Source: Microbacterium festucae (GTDB lineage Bacteria; Actinomycetota; Actinomycetes; Actinomycetales; Microbacteriaceae). Taken from it: a stretch of 64,000 nt of DNA. The DNA is taken from NCBI RefSeq assembly GCF_025421715.1, contig NZ_JAOEFC010000001.1, positions 124,001-188,000 of the forward strand, read 5' to 3'. Below are positions 9,150-18,850 of this stretch, piece after piece (position 1 is the first letter of the stretch; every line of letters begins with the position of its first letter). A program made the position numbers and the translations under genes. The notes under the pieces are model-generated. The model was given only the letters and a program-made list of their open reading frames with translations, was not told the DNA's origin and made no database searches.

Positions 9150-11494
9150 CCGAGGAGGGCATTCTGGCCCTGTCCGACGTTGATCCCGTAACTGCAGATG
9201 TCGTAGGCACCGGAGGCCAACTTCAGCGTCGTATCGATGCCATGGTTGGCTCCGGCCTCAGGGTAAACCGCTGCGACGTCGGGACGGGCGACGCCGGCGG
9301 CGGTCACCGTGTGACCGGCGCCGTTCACGTAGACGTGAACGGTCACGGGATCGGATGTGTCCGGATCGATGACCCAGCCACGCAGACGCACGCCATCGGA
9401 GAGGACCGTCGCATCCGTGCCACCGAACGGCGACATGTTCTTGACGGTGACGTCTGTGCACCCCAGCAATGCGTTGACGCCGGCCCCCACGTTGATGCCG
9501 TAGGCACAGATCGTGTGCGTCCCCGCGGCCAGCTTCACCGTGGCGTCGACGCCGTGACGCGATCCGTATCCGGGGTAAACGCGACCGACGTCGGCTCGCT
9601 CGATGTCGGCTCGGGTCACGCTTCCCACTCCGTCGATGTAATAGTGGACGGCGACAGGTTCGGTCGTGTCCGGATCGATCACCCAACCGCGAAGGCGCAC
9701 GCTTTCTCCGCTCGCGGTTACATCGACGCCGCCGTACGGATTACCGGCCCGCACCTCCACGTCCTGACACCCGATCGTGGAGTTCGACCCCCATCCGACG
9801 TTGATTCCGTATGCGCACACCTGAGCACGACCCGCCGGTGCGGGAATATGTGAGTCGAATCCGCTTCGCAGAGCAGCCTGAGGATACTGCTGGATCACGT
9901 CAGGTCGATCGACGCTGGTGGTGAGAGGTGTCCCCGTAGCGCCGCGGTAGACGTGCACGGACATCGGCGCGGAAGTGTTGGGATCGACGACCCAACCTCG
10001 GACACGCAGCCCCCCCGGCTCTGCGTACGCCGTCTCCAGCGCTCCGACGGGGCTGGCTGAGCGCTCGACCTCCACCGTCGAGCAGCCCAGCAGCTTGTTG
10101 AATCCTAGACCCCGGTTGATTCCGTAGACGCAGACCTCATGACGACCGACCGCCGCCTCGAGTGATACGTCGATTCCGTGACGATCACCAAAGCCCGGAA
10201 AGGCTTGACCGACGTCAGGGCGAACGGCATCGGCTCGATGGATCGAACCGACACCATCGACGTACACGTGGATGTCCAAGGAATCGGTGGTGTCGGTGTC
10301 CAGCGTCCACCCGGTGATCCGCACGCCGCCCGGAATCGCTTCCGCGCCTGCCCCGCCGTAGGGCGACGCCGTCTCGATCCAGGTGGTCACGCAGCCGAAG
10401 TCCTTGTCGTAGCCCGGTCCGATGTTCTTCGCGACCACGCAGATTGTGTGATCGCCGCCGAGCGCCTCGAAAGTGCGACGGATTCCGTGTTTCGAGCCGT
10501 ACCCCGGATACGCCGCCGCAACGTCCGGGCGTTCGTCGTCCGCAGCGAATGTCCCGAGGCTCTGACCGTCGAGGGTCGCCTCGACCCTCACAGCTTGCGA
10601 TTGCGCATCGGGATCCAGAACCCAACCCAAGACAGTGAACTTGCCGCGCTCCACCTCGACATTGAACCCTCCGAACGGCGACCGCAGCTGCTGGCCGAAC
10701 CAGTCGGTGAACAAGCGCCAGAAGTTGCGGTTGCCGTACGACGAGCATCTGTCACCAGTGCCGTAGAGGTTGTTCAGGGCTGCCGCGTTCGGCGTGTAAG
10801 GCGTGTAGATGTACAGCCCTGCGGTGGCCTGATTCTCGATGTACACCCGCTGCGTGCCGCAGTTACGGCTGGCATCGGGGTGGTACAGGATGGTGTTCCA
10901 CCGTCCGGCCTGGTAGCCCCAGTTCGACGGCGTCAACCGATAGACCTCGTACTGTCGAGCCGCGTAGTAGACCTGATAGAAGAACCCCATGGTGGCGGGG
11001 TTGCAGGGCGCCGTGTCGGGGCATCCCTGACCCGTCGCCGCCGCGTACGCGCGCGCCTCAGGCGCAGACGACGTGACGAGCGACTGCTCCTTCTCCAAGA
11101 GGACCAGGAGCACCTGCTGGCTGATGCCGCAGGATCGGGCGACGTTGTCGATGATCTGGGCCGCGGTTTCGTTCTCGCGCCCCGTGTAGCCGTTGCAGTA
11201 GCGGTCGGCCGCGCGCGTGTCGGTGGTCTGGCGATAGTCCTTCAGGCAGGTGTATCCGGCCTTGCAGTTCTTCACCCGCGCATCGAGGAACTGCTGAACG
11301 GCAGCCGCGTCCATCGCATTGGAATTGTAGAAAGTGGCGTCATCGATGATGTTCCCGGGGTTGAAGTCCGAGGCCACAGCTGCGTTGGCAGCGGTCGTTG
11401 GAGCAACGATGGGCACGGCGACGACGAAACCGAGAATCAGAGCGAGGGTCCCGAGGGTCACTGCCAGCGCGCGGGCACCGCCACGGGCGCTCAC
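9125..11494 (-). CDS. Secreted protein with muramidase-like N-terminus and five C-terminal repeats
   Basis: 789 residues. Signal peptide with hydrophobic core at residues 9-33 and probable cleavage after TTAANA. Residues about 60-270 include SCGISQQVLLVLLEKEQSL, reminiscent of glucosaminidase or lytic transglycosylase folds, and six or more Cys. Residues 271-789 hold five copies of a unit of about 100 residues, each opening with P-(F/Y/V)-G, carrying GW(V/T)(L/I/V)D and ending C-x-Y-G-I-N-x-G...GC. The final two units are the most alike. It probably acts at the cell wall or surface. Starts at ATG 11494, overlapping the lipoprotein stop (ATGA). Enzymatic activity is not established by any motif I can name. 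Confidence 0.6.
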   Translation of the reverse strand: MSARGGARALAVTLGTLALILGFVVAVPIVAPTTAANAAVASDFNPGNIIDDATFYNSNAMDAAAVQQFLDARVKNCKAGYTCLKDYRQTTDTRAADRYCNGYTGRENETAAQIIDNVARSCGISQQVLLVLLEKEQSLVTSSAPEARAYAAATGQGCPDTAPCNPATMGFFYQVYYAARQYEVYRLTPSNWGYQAGRWNTILYHPDASRNCGTQRVYIENQATAGLYIYTPYTPNAAALNNLYGTGDRCSSYGNRNFWRLFTDWFGQQLRSPFGGFNVEVERGKFTVLGWVLDPDAQSQAVRVEATLDGQSLGTFAADDERPDVAAAYPGYGSKHGIRRTFEALGGDHTICVVAKNIGPGYDKDFGCVTTWIETASPYGGAGAEAIPGGVRITGWTLDTDTTDSLDIHVYVDGVGSIHRADAVRPDVGQAFPGFGDRHGIDVSLEAAVGRHEVCVYGINRGLGFNKLLGCSTVEVERSASPVGALETAYAEPGGLRVRGWVVDPNTSAPMSVHVYRGATGTPLTTSVDRPDVIQQYPQAALRSGFDSHIPAPAGRAQVCAYGINVGWGSNSTIGCQDVEVRAGNPYGGVDVTASGESVRLRGWVIDPDTTEPVAVHYYIDGVGSVTRADIERADVGRVYPGYGSRHGVDATVKLAAGTHTICAYGINVGAGVNALLGCTDVTVKNMSPFGGTDATVLSDGVRLRGWVIDPDTSDPVTVHVYVNGAGHTVTAAGVARPDVAAVYPEAGANHGIDTTLKLASGAYDICSYGINVGQGQNALLGCQKVTVP

Positions 11495-12003
11495 GGAGCG
11501 GCCTGCACGGGAGTGACGGCGGATTCGGCGCGCGTCACGGCCGAGACGTAACGGACCTGGAATGTCGCGTCGTCCTGATCGACATCCGCCAGCGACACCC
11601 GCATCACTCCGCAGTAGGTGACGCCGTTGCCGGCGGTCCCCGTCACCGTGGACACCTCGGTCGCATCACGCAGTTCGAGCGAGCACTCCCCGTCCGACTC
11701 GCTCACTCCCTGGACCATCGCGGTCACCTCGAGCGCGCCGTCGATGACCTCCGCGCTGATCACCAGCACCTCCCCCTCTGCAGGGGTGATCGGCGATGAT
11801 GCTGCCGGGGATGCAGTGGGCGAGATTCCGCTCGGTTCGAGCGTCGGGCTCGCCGTCTGCGACACCGACGGCGTCGAGGTGGTCTCCGAGGCGGGCGTCG
11901 GCGCGCAGGCACTCAGGGCCGCGCTGACGACGACAGCACCGAGAAGTAGTGCCCCCGCAACGCTGAATCGGCGGGGGACTCTTCGGACTGTTCGCTCGCA
12001 CAC
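11491..12003 (-). CDS. Putative lipoprotein
   Basis: 170 residues. The N-terminus is basic (RRVPRRF), then hydrophobic and ends in the lipobox LSAC, so it should be acylated and anchored outside the membrane. A Thr/Ser/Pro-rich linker follows, then a beta-rich domain of about 100 residues with two Cys. I do not recognise the family. Start GTG 12003 has GGAG five nt upstream; the GTG at 12006 is possible too. It overlaps the large secreted protein gene by four bases, so the two are probably made together. An earlier frame opening at 12282 lies inside the neighbouring transferase and is ignored. Confidence 0.6.
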   Translation of the reverse strand: MCERTVRRVPRRFSVAGALLLGAVVVSAALSACAPTPASETTSTPSVSQTASPTLEPSGISPTASPAASSPITPAEGEVLVISAEVIDGALEVTAMVQGVSESDGECSLELRDATEVSTVTGTAGNGVTYCGVMRVSLADVDQDDATFQVRYVSAVTRAESAVTPVQAAP

Positions 12004-12083
12004 CACGACTCCATTGTCGCCGCTTGAACGATCCACGATGACACACACGCCGGGTGACCCCGCGTCGGCGGACCCTGGGAGCA

Positions 12084-13016
12084 CTACCTCCTGCGCGGAA
12101 GGAGGCGTCGCCGCAGACGCCGAAGCCGCGACCACACGGGTTGGTGAGAATCGATGTCCTGGCGGATGTCCGCGCGCTGACGCTCGAAGGCCAGCTCGAT
12201 CTCCCGGCGCACTTCCGCTCGAATCCGCTGTTCCACCTGTGCGATGTAGAGAGGCAGGCCCATGCCGTTGTCCGCGATCCACGCGCGCAACGCACGCTCA
12301 CGGACTTCCTGGTCGTCGCGACGATGCAGGTGATCGAGAGCGAACATGCTGTTGCCCTCCGCCCCGTGGGCGTCCGGTCGCTGCGTCCAGAATGCGAGGG
12401 GCTCACCGGCGATGAAGCCGAATCTGTGTCGTGCGAGTGCGCGAAGGTAGAACTCCCAGTCCTCCACCGCGTCCAGCGTCTCGTCATACGGCCCCACCTC
12501 GTCATGGAGCGAGCGACGGTAGAGAACCGAGATCGGGACCGCGCGGTTGACCTCGACGAGATCGATCAGTCGCAGAGAGTCCAGGCCTTCCCAGAAAGGG
12601 ACTCGTTCGGTCTCGATCCACGCACCGTCTCTGAAGGTCTCATAGACGATGGCTGTCGTCACCCCGACCCCCGATTCAGCCGGGGACTCGTCCAGCCGCG
12701 CCACGGTCCTCCGCAGGAAGTCGGGATGCCAGAAGTCATCGTCGTCGTGCAGAACCACGTACTCCGTGTCCAGCGCCGCGACTCCGGCATTGGCCGCGGC
12801 GCACCGACCACCCGGAGCGGTCGTCGCGATCACTCTCACACGGTCGCCCCACGACGCCTCAGCCACCACCGCGGCTACGGCGTCGACTTCTCCGCCGTCG
12901 ACGACGACCACCACGCGCCAGTCATCGAAATTCTGTGACGAAATATCCTTGAAAGTTCGTCGGAGGAAGTCGGGCCTGTCGACGGTGCGGACGACGATTC
13001 CCACGCGAGCGCTCAT
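12084..13016 (-). CDS. Glycosyltransferase family 2
   Basis: 310 residues with a GT-A fold: opening MSARVGIVVRTVDRP, a DDDD metal/nucleotide segment in VVLHDDDDFWHP near residue 90, and VEDWEFYLR near residue 190, a common family 2 acceptor-site motif. The C-terminal 60 residues are strongly basic and may contact the membrane or the lipid-linked acceptor. It presumably adds one sugar to a surface polymer. It is separated from the lipoprotein by 80 nt and from the family 4 transferase upstream by 20 nt. It is the last gene with the relaxed codon use seen in 1-13,016. Confidence 0.85.
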   Translation of the reverse strand: MSARVGIVVRTVDRPDFLRRTFKDISSQNFDDWRVVVVVDGGEVDAVAAVVAEASWGDRVRVIATTAPGGRCAAANAGVAALDTEYVVLHDDDDFWHPDFLRRTVARLDESPAESGVGVTTAIVYETFRDGAWIETERVPFWEGLDSLRLIDLVEVNRAVPISVLYRRSLHDEVGPYDETLDAVEDWEFYLRALARHRFGFIAGEPLAFWTQRPDAHGAEGNSMFALDHLHRRDDQEVRERALRAWIADNGMGLPLYIAQVEQRIRAEVRREIELAFERQRADIRQDIDSHQPVWSRLRRLRRRLLPRRR

Positions 13017-13036
13017 GAAGACAGCCTAGGGACGTC

Positions 13037-14149
13037 TCAGAGGTCCGCGTGCAGCAACCAGACCTGCTCGGCGGCGCCGCGCCATGAGAACGCGCGGCCG
13101 CGATCGGCGGCGAGCACGCCGAGCCGCTCCACCGACGCGGCCGAGGCCAGCGCGTCGGACAGCGCCGCCCCGAGGCCGTCGGCGGTGGGCACGATGACGC
13201 CGCCGTCGACGAGCACCTCGCGGTGCACCTCGGTCGACACCGCGATGACCGGCACGCCTACGGTGAGCGCCTCGACGACCCGCCACGGGAAGGCCTCCCG
13301 CGTGCCGGCGGCCAGAAGCGCCACCGCTCCCCCGAGCACCGCGGCCCGGTCCGCGTCGTCGAGGTCGCCGCGCACGTGCACGCGAGCCGCGGCCAGCCCG
13401 GCGGCCTCGGCCAGTTCGACGACCGCCGGCTCGGTGCCGGCCGGAGCGCCGAGCACCACGACGGGCAGGTCGACCCCGGATGCCACGACGGCGGCGAACG
13501 CGTCGGCGAGGCCGTCTGCGGCTCCCGGCCCGCCGGCGACCAGCAGGAAGCCTTCGGGGAGGTCGAGGGCGCGACGGCGGCCGACCTCGTCGGTGGGCAC
13601 CGCGAAGCCGCGGGGCGCGGCGCCGGCGATGACGCGCACGCGGTCGCGCAGACGCGGCTCGATCTCGACGAGCCGGGCTCCCATGGCGTGAGTGGGCACG
13701 ACGACGGCATCCGCGTGCTTCGCGGCGCGCTTGAGCATGCCCCGGTGCCACATGACCGCGGGCTTGGGCATCTCGTCGGCGTGCAGCCAGGGCGAGAGGT
13801 CCCACACGGTGACCACCGTCTGGTCGCTGTCGTGCACGCGGTCGTGGCGCACGAGCGGCGCCATCAGCGTCGGCGAGTGGATGAGCCCGCCCGAGGTGCC
13901 CGCGGGCACGCCGAGCTGCCATGCCGCCGACAGCTCGCGTCGCGCGAACGAGGTGCGCGTGACGTCGGCGACGCCGGGCACGTCCGCCGTGACGTCGACG
14001 GTGCCGCCGGAGGGCACGATGGCCTCGACGCGGCATCCGGCGGGCGCGGCGGCGACGAGCGCCCGCCCCAGCTCGCGCGAGGCCGTCGCCAGATCGGCCT
14101 CGACCGGCGTGACGACCTGGTCGAGCACGACCCGCAGCACCGCGGTCAT
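13037..14149 (-). CDS. Glycosyltransferase family 4 (GT-B fold)
   Basis: 370 residues. The second half has the nucleotide-sugar binding features of family 4: GTREAFPWRVVEALTVGVPV near residue 285, with the conserved Glu, and a preceding LRDRVRVIAGAAPRGF. It uses a nucleotide sugar at the inner membrane face, probably to extend a wall polysaccharide or lipid-linked intermediate. Start ATG 14149 overlaps the LCP gene stop (ATGA). Codon choice here is far more GC-biased than in the glycosyltransferase just downstream, so it belongs to the core chromosome rather than to the polysaccharide region. Substrates are unknown. Confidence 0.85.
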   Translation of the reverse strand: MTAVLRVVLDQVVTPVEADLATASRELGRALVAAAPAGCRVEAIVPSGGTVDVTADVPGVADVTRTSFARRELSAAWQLGVPAGTSGGLIHSPTLMAPLVRHDRVHDSDQTVVTVWDLSPWLHADEMPKPAVMWHRGMLKRAAKHADAVVVPTHAMGARLVEIEPRLRDRVRVIAGAAPRGFAVPTDEVGRRRALDLPEGFLLVAGGPGAADGLADAFAAVVASGVDLPVVVLGAPAGTEPAVVELAEAAGLAAARVHVRGDLDDADRAAVLGGAVALLAAGTREAFPWRVVEALTVGVPVIAVSTEVHREVLVDGGVIVPTADGLGAALSDALASAASVERLGVLAADRGRAFSWRGAAEQVWLLHADL

Positions 14150-15633
14150 GAGTCCGGGGTGGGGGTCGGGGTGGGCGGGTAGAGCGCGGCATCGACGAGC
14201 TCGCGGATGCGCACCCAGTCGTCGGCGCTCGGCTTGTCGGGGTTGATGCCGGCGCCCTGCGGCGTGAGCTCGAGGGTCTGCACGGGCTGCTCCTTCGACT
14301 TGAGCGCGATGTCGACCAGGAAGGACAGCAGCGACGCGGGGATGTCGGTCTGCACGAGGTCTTCGCCGGCGGCGGCGATCTCGTTGAAGTGGGAGAGCAC
14401 GTTGGTCGGGTTGGCCTGGGCGAGGATCGCCTGCTGCAGCTCTCGCTGACGTCGCATGCGGTCCCAGTCGCTGGTCGTGTAGCGCGACCTGGCGTACCAC
14501 TGGGCGGTGTCGCCGTCCATGTGCTGCGGACCGGCTTCGATCCAGCCGCTGGCCCAGTCCTCGGCGGACTGTCCCTCGTACGAGGGCCCGCCGCCTTCGG
14601 GCAGGCGCTCCTGCACGGTGATGTCCACGCCGCCGAGCGCGTCGACGATGTCGGCGAAGCCCTTCATGTCGACGAACACGTAGTACGGGATCTCGATGCC
14701 CATGACGCCCTCGGCGGCGTCGCGGGTGGCCTCGACGGCCGGCGTCGAGTGGTTCGCCGCGGCATCCGGGTAGATGCCGGCACCGCGGTCGGGCTGACAC
14801 GTCTCGACGGCGTTCATCAGCTGGTTGATGCCGGCGGCCCACCCGCAGGTGCGCGAGGCGTGACCTTCGAGCCCGTCGGGGTAGCGCTCCTTCATCGGCC
14901 CGTCCGAGAACGGCACGTTCTGCAGGTCGCGCGGGATGCCGGTGATGGTGACGGCGCCCGAGGTGGCGTTGACGGAGACCACCGAGATGCTGTCGAAGCG
15001 CATGGAGTCGCGGCCGAGCCCCGAGTCCGCACCCAGCAGCAGGAAGTTGTAGTAGCCGTTGGACGGCGGCACCGGCGGGGCGGTGTTGGCGAAGATCGAT
15101 CCGAGCGCTTCGCGGGCGGGCCCCAGCAGCTGCTGGGCGCCGTAGACGGCGGTGCCGCTGGCGAGCACGGTGCCGGCGATGGCGAGGATCGCGATGCCCG
15201 CGCGGGCGCGGGGCCGGGTGCGCACCAGGCGCACGAGGCGCAGCGTGTCGATGGTGAGCACGACCCACAGCACGGCGTAGGCCAGCAGCAGCACCTGCAC
15301 GAGCAGCAGCACCCACCCCAGCGTGAACAGCGAGTAGATGACGGTCGGCGCGACGAGGAACGTGCCGAGCGCCGCGATGGCCAGCAGCCACACGGCGATC
15401 GTGGCGCCGAGCCCGATGCGTCCGAGCCGCTTGTTGCCGGCGAGCACCTGCGCCGAGCCCGGCAGCAGGAAGTTGAGGGCGACGAGCCACCAGGCCCGAC
15501 GCGTCATCACCTGCGGCGATCGGGTGTTCGGATGCCGGATCGGCCGCTCGTCGAGCGCCCCCGCCGACGACAGGGAGGGCGCGGCGGGAGTGGATCCGGA
15601 CGGCCGGGCGCGGGGCGGGGTGGTGACGCTCAC
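14146..15633 (-). CDS. LCP (LytR-CpsA-Psr) family cell-wall glycopolymer ligase
   Basis: 495 residues. A cytoplasmic N-terminus is followed by about four hydrophobic helices between residues 45 and 165, then the extracytoplasmic LCP domain, with [19 protein letters not shown] near residue 195, GIPRDLQNV and [17 protein letters not shown] near residue 375. These carry the Asp and Arg residues that bind the polyprenyl pyrophosphate head group. LCP proteins transfer undecaprenyl-linked glycopolymers to peptidoglycan. The four helices before the domain are more than the usual single anchor. GTG 15633 overlaps the purE stop. The neighbouring transferases fit the ligase role. Confidence 0.9.
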   Translation of the reverse strand: MSVTTPPRARPSGSTPAAPSLSSAGALDERPIRHPNTRSPQVMTRRAWWLVALNFLLPGSAQVLAGNKRLGRIGLGATIAVWLLAIAALGTFLVAPTVIYSLFTLGWVLLLVQVLLLAYAVLWVVLTIDTLRLVRLVRTRPRARAGIAILAIAGTVLASGTAVYGAQQLLGPAREALGSIFANTAPPVPPSNGYYNFLLLGADSGLGRDSMRFDSISVVSVNATSGAVTITGIPRDLQNVPFSDGPMKERYPDGLEGHASRTCGWAAGINQLMNAVETCQPDRGAGIYPDAAANHSTPAVEATRDAAEGVMGIEIPYYVFVDMKGFADIVDALGGVDITVQERLPEGGGPSYEGQSAEDWASGWIEAGPQHMDGDTAQWYARSRYTTSDWDRMRRQRELQQAILAQANPTNVLSHFNEIAAAGEDLVQTDIPASLLSFLVDIALKSKEQPVQTLELTPQGAGINPDKPSADDWVRIRELVDAALYPPTPTPTPDS

Positions 15634-16145
15634 AGCGACTCCTTCAGCCGCCGATTCTTCTCCTCGACCTGCGACTCGAGGTCGCGGGCGTACTGCTCGA
15701 CGCGGTCGGCGAGGGCGTCGTCACCGGCGCCGATGATCCGCGCGGCCAGCAGGCCCGCGTTCTTCGCGCCGTTGATCGAGACGGTGGCCACCGGGATGCC
15801 GGCGGGCATCTGCACGATCGACAGCAGCGAGTCGAGGCCGTCGAGCGTGGCCAGCTGCACCGGCACGCCGATGACGGGGAGGGCGGTGACCGAGGCCAGC
15901 ATGCCCGGCAGGTGCGCTGCACCCCCGGCGCCGGCGATGATCACGCGGATGCCGCGGCCACGGGCCTCGCGCCCGTAGCGCAGCAGCTTGTCGGGCGTGC
16001 GGTGGGCCGAGACGACCTCCACCTCGTGCGGCACCCCGAAATCGCTCAGCAGCTGCGACGCGTCGCTCATGACGCGCCAGTCCGAGTCGGAACCCATGAC
16101 GACGCCGACCAGCGGCTCGGAAGAGGAGTGGAGGGCGCTTGTCAC
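15630..16145 (-). CDS. purE: N5-carboxyaminoimidazole ribonucleotide mutase
   Basis: 171 residues, normal for class I PurE. It shows GSDSDWRVM near the N terminus (substrate phosphate and ribose binding), SAHRTPD with the catalytic His, and the glycine-rich [15 protein letters not shown]. It converts N5-CAIR to CAIR in purine synthesis and works with PurK just upstream. The ATG at 16145 is 48 nt from the purK stop, so one transcript is likely. The stop overlaps the LCP gene GTG. Confidence 0.96.
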   Translation of the reverse strand: MTSALHSSSEPLVGVVMGSDSDWRVMSDASQLLSDFGVPHEVEVVSAHRTPDKLLRYGREARGRGIRVIIAGAGGAAHLPGMLASVTALPVIGVPVQLATLDGLDSLLSIVQMPAGIPVATVSINGAKNAGLLAARIIGAGDDALADRVEQYARDLESQVEEKNRRLKESL

Positions 16146-16193
16146 CGGTCCAGGGTAGGCGGCCCGGCTGGAAGATGCCCGCAGGTGACGCGG

Positions 16194-17321
16194 TCAGTCG
16201 CCGAAGAACGCGGCCGCGGCCCGGGCTTCGTAGACGACGGCGTCGAGGTCGTCGCCCACGGCGTTGACGTGGCCGACCTTGCGCCCGGGGCGCGGTGCCT
16301 TGCCGTAGGTGTGCACCTTGACGGCGGGGTGGGCGGCCAGGGCCGCCGGCATCCGGTCTTCGAGCGCGTCCTCGGCCGGCCCGCCGAGGATGTTCACCAT
16401 GACCGCCCAGGGCTGACGCGGCGTAGGGTCTCCCAGCGGCAGGTCGAGCGCGGCCCGCAGGTGCTGCTCGAACTGCGAGGTGACCGCGCCGTCCTGCGTC
16501 CAGTGGCCGCTGTTGTGCGGACGCATGGCGAGCTCGTTGATGAGCAGGCGCTCGTCGGAGGTCTCGAAAAGCTCGACGGCGAGCATCCCCGTCACGCCGA
16601 GCCCTTCGGCGATGGCGGTGCCGATGGATGCCGCGACCTCGGCCAGCCGCCCCGCACCGCGCGGCGCGGGCGCGATGACCTCGGCGCAGACGCCGCCGCG
16701 CTGCACCGTCTCGACGACGGGGTAGACGGCCAGCTCTCCCGAGGGGCGGCGTGCGACCTGCTGCGCGAGCTCGCGCGTGAAATCGACGAGCTCCTCGACG
16801 AGCAGCTGCCCGCCCGGCGCGAGCGCGTCGAGCCAGTCGTCGGCCTCGGCGGCGGATGCCACGACGCGCACACCCTTGCCGTCGTAGCCGCCGCGCGGGG
16901 TCTTCACGACCGCGCGGCCGCCGTGCGCGGCGAGGAACTCGTCGAGCTGCGCGGCGTCGGCGACGGCGGCCCAGTCGGGCTGCGGGACGCCCAGTTCTGC
17001 CAGCCGGGTGCGCATGGCGATCTTGTCCTGCGCGTACTGCAGGGCGTCCGGCCCCGGGTGCACCTCGACGCCCTCGGCGACGAGGGCGCGCAGCACGTCC
17101 TGCGGCACGTGCTCATGGTCGAAGGTGACGACGTCGACGTCCTGCGCGAACGCGCGGACGGTGTCGAGGTCGCGGTAGTCACCGGTCGCGGTCGCGGCGA
17201 TCTGCGCCGACATGCCGGGCTCCTCGGCCAGCACGCGCACCTGCAGCCCGAGCTCGACCGCCGGGGCGATCATCATGCGGGCCAGCTGCCCACCTCCGAC
17301 GATTCCGACGCGCAGTGCCAT
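16194..17321 (-). CDS. purK: 5-(carboxyamino)imidazole ribonucleotide synthase
   Basis: 375 residues of an ATP-grasp enzyme: GIVGGGQLARMM at the N-terminus, VVKTPRGGYDGKGV in the ATP-binding lobe near residue 145, and NELAMRPHNSGHWT near residue 270, which holds the metal-ligand residues. It makes N5-CAIR from AIR, bicarbonate and ATP, feeding PurE downstream. ATG 17321 has AGGGAG five nt upstream; an in-frame ATG at 17339 is less well placed. Confidence 0.96.
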   Translation of the reverse strand: MALRVGIVGGGQLARMMIAPAVELGLQVRVLAEEPGMSAQIAATATGDYRDLDTVRAFAQDVDVVTFDHEHVPQDVLRALVAEGVEVHPGPDALQYAQDKIAMRTRLAELGVPQPDWAAVADAAQLDEFLAAHGGRAVVKTPRGGYDGKGVRVVASAAEADDWLDALAPGGQLLVEELVDFTRELAQQVARRPSGELAVYPVVETVQRGGVCAEVIAPAPRGAGRLAEVAASIGTAIAEGLGVTGMLAVELFETSDERLLINELAMRPHNSGHWTQDGAVTSQFEQHLRAALDLPLGDPTPRQPWAVMVNILGGPAEDALEDRMPAALAAHPAVKVHTYGKAPRPGRKVGHVNAVGDDLDAVVYEARAAAAFFGD

Positions 17322-17376
17322 ACCGCTCCCTTCCGGCATCCATCCTGTCAGGAGGACGGCACGGATGCCGACCCGG

Positions 17377-17934
17377 TCAGTCTTCGGGGACGACGGTGGT
17401 CGGCGTGGTCTGCGCGTCGCGGTGCGCGAGGATCTGGCTGACCTCGACCTGGTCGGCGAGCACCTCGTGCACGAGGCGCACCGACGCGACGTCGCGGATG
17501 CGCAGTGGCGCGTCGAGGCCGTTGGAGAGGGTGAGCGTGCCGGTGCCCCACATCCGCTGCACCGGACCGCGGCGCTCGGCGATCGTGTAGCCGCGGGCGT
17601 GGCTGATCTCGGTGCGGTGACGGCCGAGCAGGCCCGACTGCTCGACGACGCGGCGCGTGGTGACGGTGTAGGTGTGGGCGTACCAGCGGGCGAACGGCAG
17701 CACGACCAGCAGCAGCACGGCAGCGCCGGCCGCACTCCACAGCATCCAGTCTTCGAAGGGAGCGGGGAGGTTGCCGGTGAAGAAGCCCACCGCACCGGCG
17801 GCGGCGATCAGCACGACAGCCGACCAGAACAAGCGGCGGGCGTGTCGCCGGAGGCGCACGAGGCGCAGCTCGGTCGGCGCCGCGCCTGGCATGGGCGTCA
17901 GCGGGCGGCCGGTGTAGGCGGTCGGCTGCGTCAC
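17377..17934 (-). CDS. PH (bPH2) domain membrane protein
   Basis: 185 residues. Two membrane helices near residues 35-55 and 64-84 (WMLWSAAGAAVLLLVVLPF) are followed by a YdbS-type bacterial PH domain containing YTVTTRRVVEQSGLLGRHRTEI and a C-terminal strand-rich part. Such proteins are small membrane components without assigned enzyme activity. In M. tuberculosis a membrane protein of this sort lies between purK and birA (Rv3278c, from memory), so the position is ancestral. Confidence 0.85.
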   Translation of the reverse strand: MTQPTAYTGRPLTPMPGAAPTELRLVRLRRHARRLFWSAVVLIAAAGAVGFFTGNLPAPFEDWMLWSAAGAAVLLLVVLPFARWYAHTYTVTTRRVVEQSGLLGRHRTEISHARGYTIAERRGPVQRMWGTGTLTLSNGLDAPLRIRDVASVRLVHEVLADQVEVSQILAHRDAQTTPTTVVPED

Positions 17935-18030
17935 GAGACCATTGTGCGTCAGGGCCCCGACACCGGCCGGGACGGCACGCCCAGAACCCGCGTCAGCGGG
18001 GGCGCTCGGGGGCGTTCGGGCGGTGCGTCG

Positions 18031-18813
18031 TCAGCGGGCGTGGACGATGTCGCCCGCCGCCACGACGCTCTCCACGCCCTCGCGCTCGAGCACCAGTCGG
18101 CCCGCCGGGTCGAGGCGCACGGCGCGCCCGCCGGTGGTGGTGCCGTCGGGAAGCGACACCGTCACCTCGGTGCCGAGGGTGCGGCACTGCGCCTCGACGG
18201 CGCCGCGCACCGCTTCACCGCCGCCGAGGGCGAGCTCGGCGATCAGGTCGCGCAGGCCGGTGAGGTAGTCGGCGAGCAGGCGGTCGTCGTCGGAGGTCTT
18301 CCCGAGCACGGCGAACGACATCGCCGTCTCCACCGGCAGCTGCTCGGCGGTCATCGCCGTGTTCACGCCCGCCCCGACCACGACCGTCTGCGGGTCGCCG
18401 GGCAGCACCTCGGCGAGGATGCCGCTGATCTTGCGCGCCGCGGCGCCCTCCCCGACCAGCACGTCGTTGGGCCACTTGAGCCCCGCCCCGTCCAGCTGCG
18501 CGCCGACGGCGCGGGCCATGGCAGCGCCGGCGACCAGCGGGATCCACCCGCGGTCGGCGTCGGCGACAGCGGCGACCCGCAGCACGACCGAGATGGCCAG
18601 CGCCGAGCCGGGCGGGGTGACCCAGCTGCGATCGAGGCGGCCGCGGCCGGCGGTCTGGTCGGTGGTGACGACGGCGGCCAGGTGCGGGTGCGCGTCGGGG
18701 TCGACCTCGGCGTCGTGGAGCAGCTTCGCGTTGGTCGACGGGGTCGAGTCGATGAGATGCAGCCGCGGGGTGACGGCGGCGGCGAGCGGGTAACCGAGCG
18801 GCGGAAGGGTCAT
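18031..18813 (-). CDS. birA: Biotin--[acetyl-CoA-carboxylase] ligase, monofunctional
   Basis: 260 residues with the biotin-binding loop GRGRLDRSW near residue 58, KWPNDVLV near residue 110 and KISGILAE. The N-terminal helix-turn-helix of the E. coli type is missing, so it is a ligase only and not a repressor. It attaches biotin to the Lys of the carboxylase alpha chain encoded at 26,412. ATG 18813 is preceded by TATCGT at six nt (leaderless pattern). It is divergent from the carboxylase beta gene; the 172 bp between them contain a decanucleotide repeat. Confidence 0.94.
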   Translation of the reverse strand: MTLPPLGYPLAAAVTPRLHLIDSTPSTNAKLLHDAEVDPDAHPHLAAVVTTDQTAGRGRLDRSWVTPPGSALAISVVLRVAAVADADRGWIPLVAGAAMARAVGAQLDGAGLKWPNDVLVGEGAAARKISGILAEVLPGDPQTVVVGAGVNTAMTAEQLPVETAMSFAVLGKTSDDDRLLADYLTGLRDLIAELALGGGEAVRGAVEAQCRTLGTEVTVSLPDGTTTGGRAVRLDPAGRLVLEREGVESVVAAGDIVHAR

Positions 18814-18819
18814 GCCGCC

Positions 18820-18825
18820 ACGATA
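18820..18825 (-). promoter_or_regulatory. -10 element of birA
   Basis: TATCGT on the minus strand, six nt before ATG 18813. Confidence 0.55.
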
Positions 18826-18850
18826 CGCGCACGCCCACCGCACGTCGCAG

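Noticed and set aside
13026..15490. Two very long minus-strand frames rich in Arg and Ala
   Set aside because: They are frame-shifted shadows of the family 4 glycosyltransferase and the LCP gene, which have recognisable motifs and proper overlaps.
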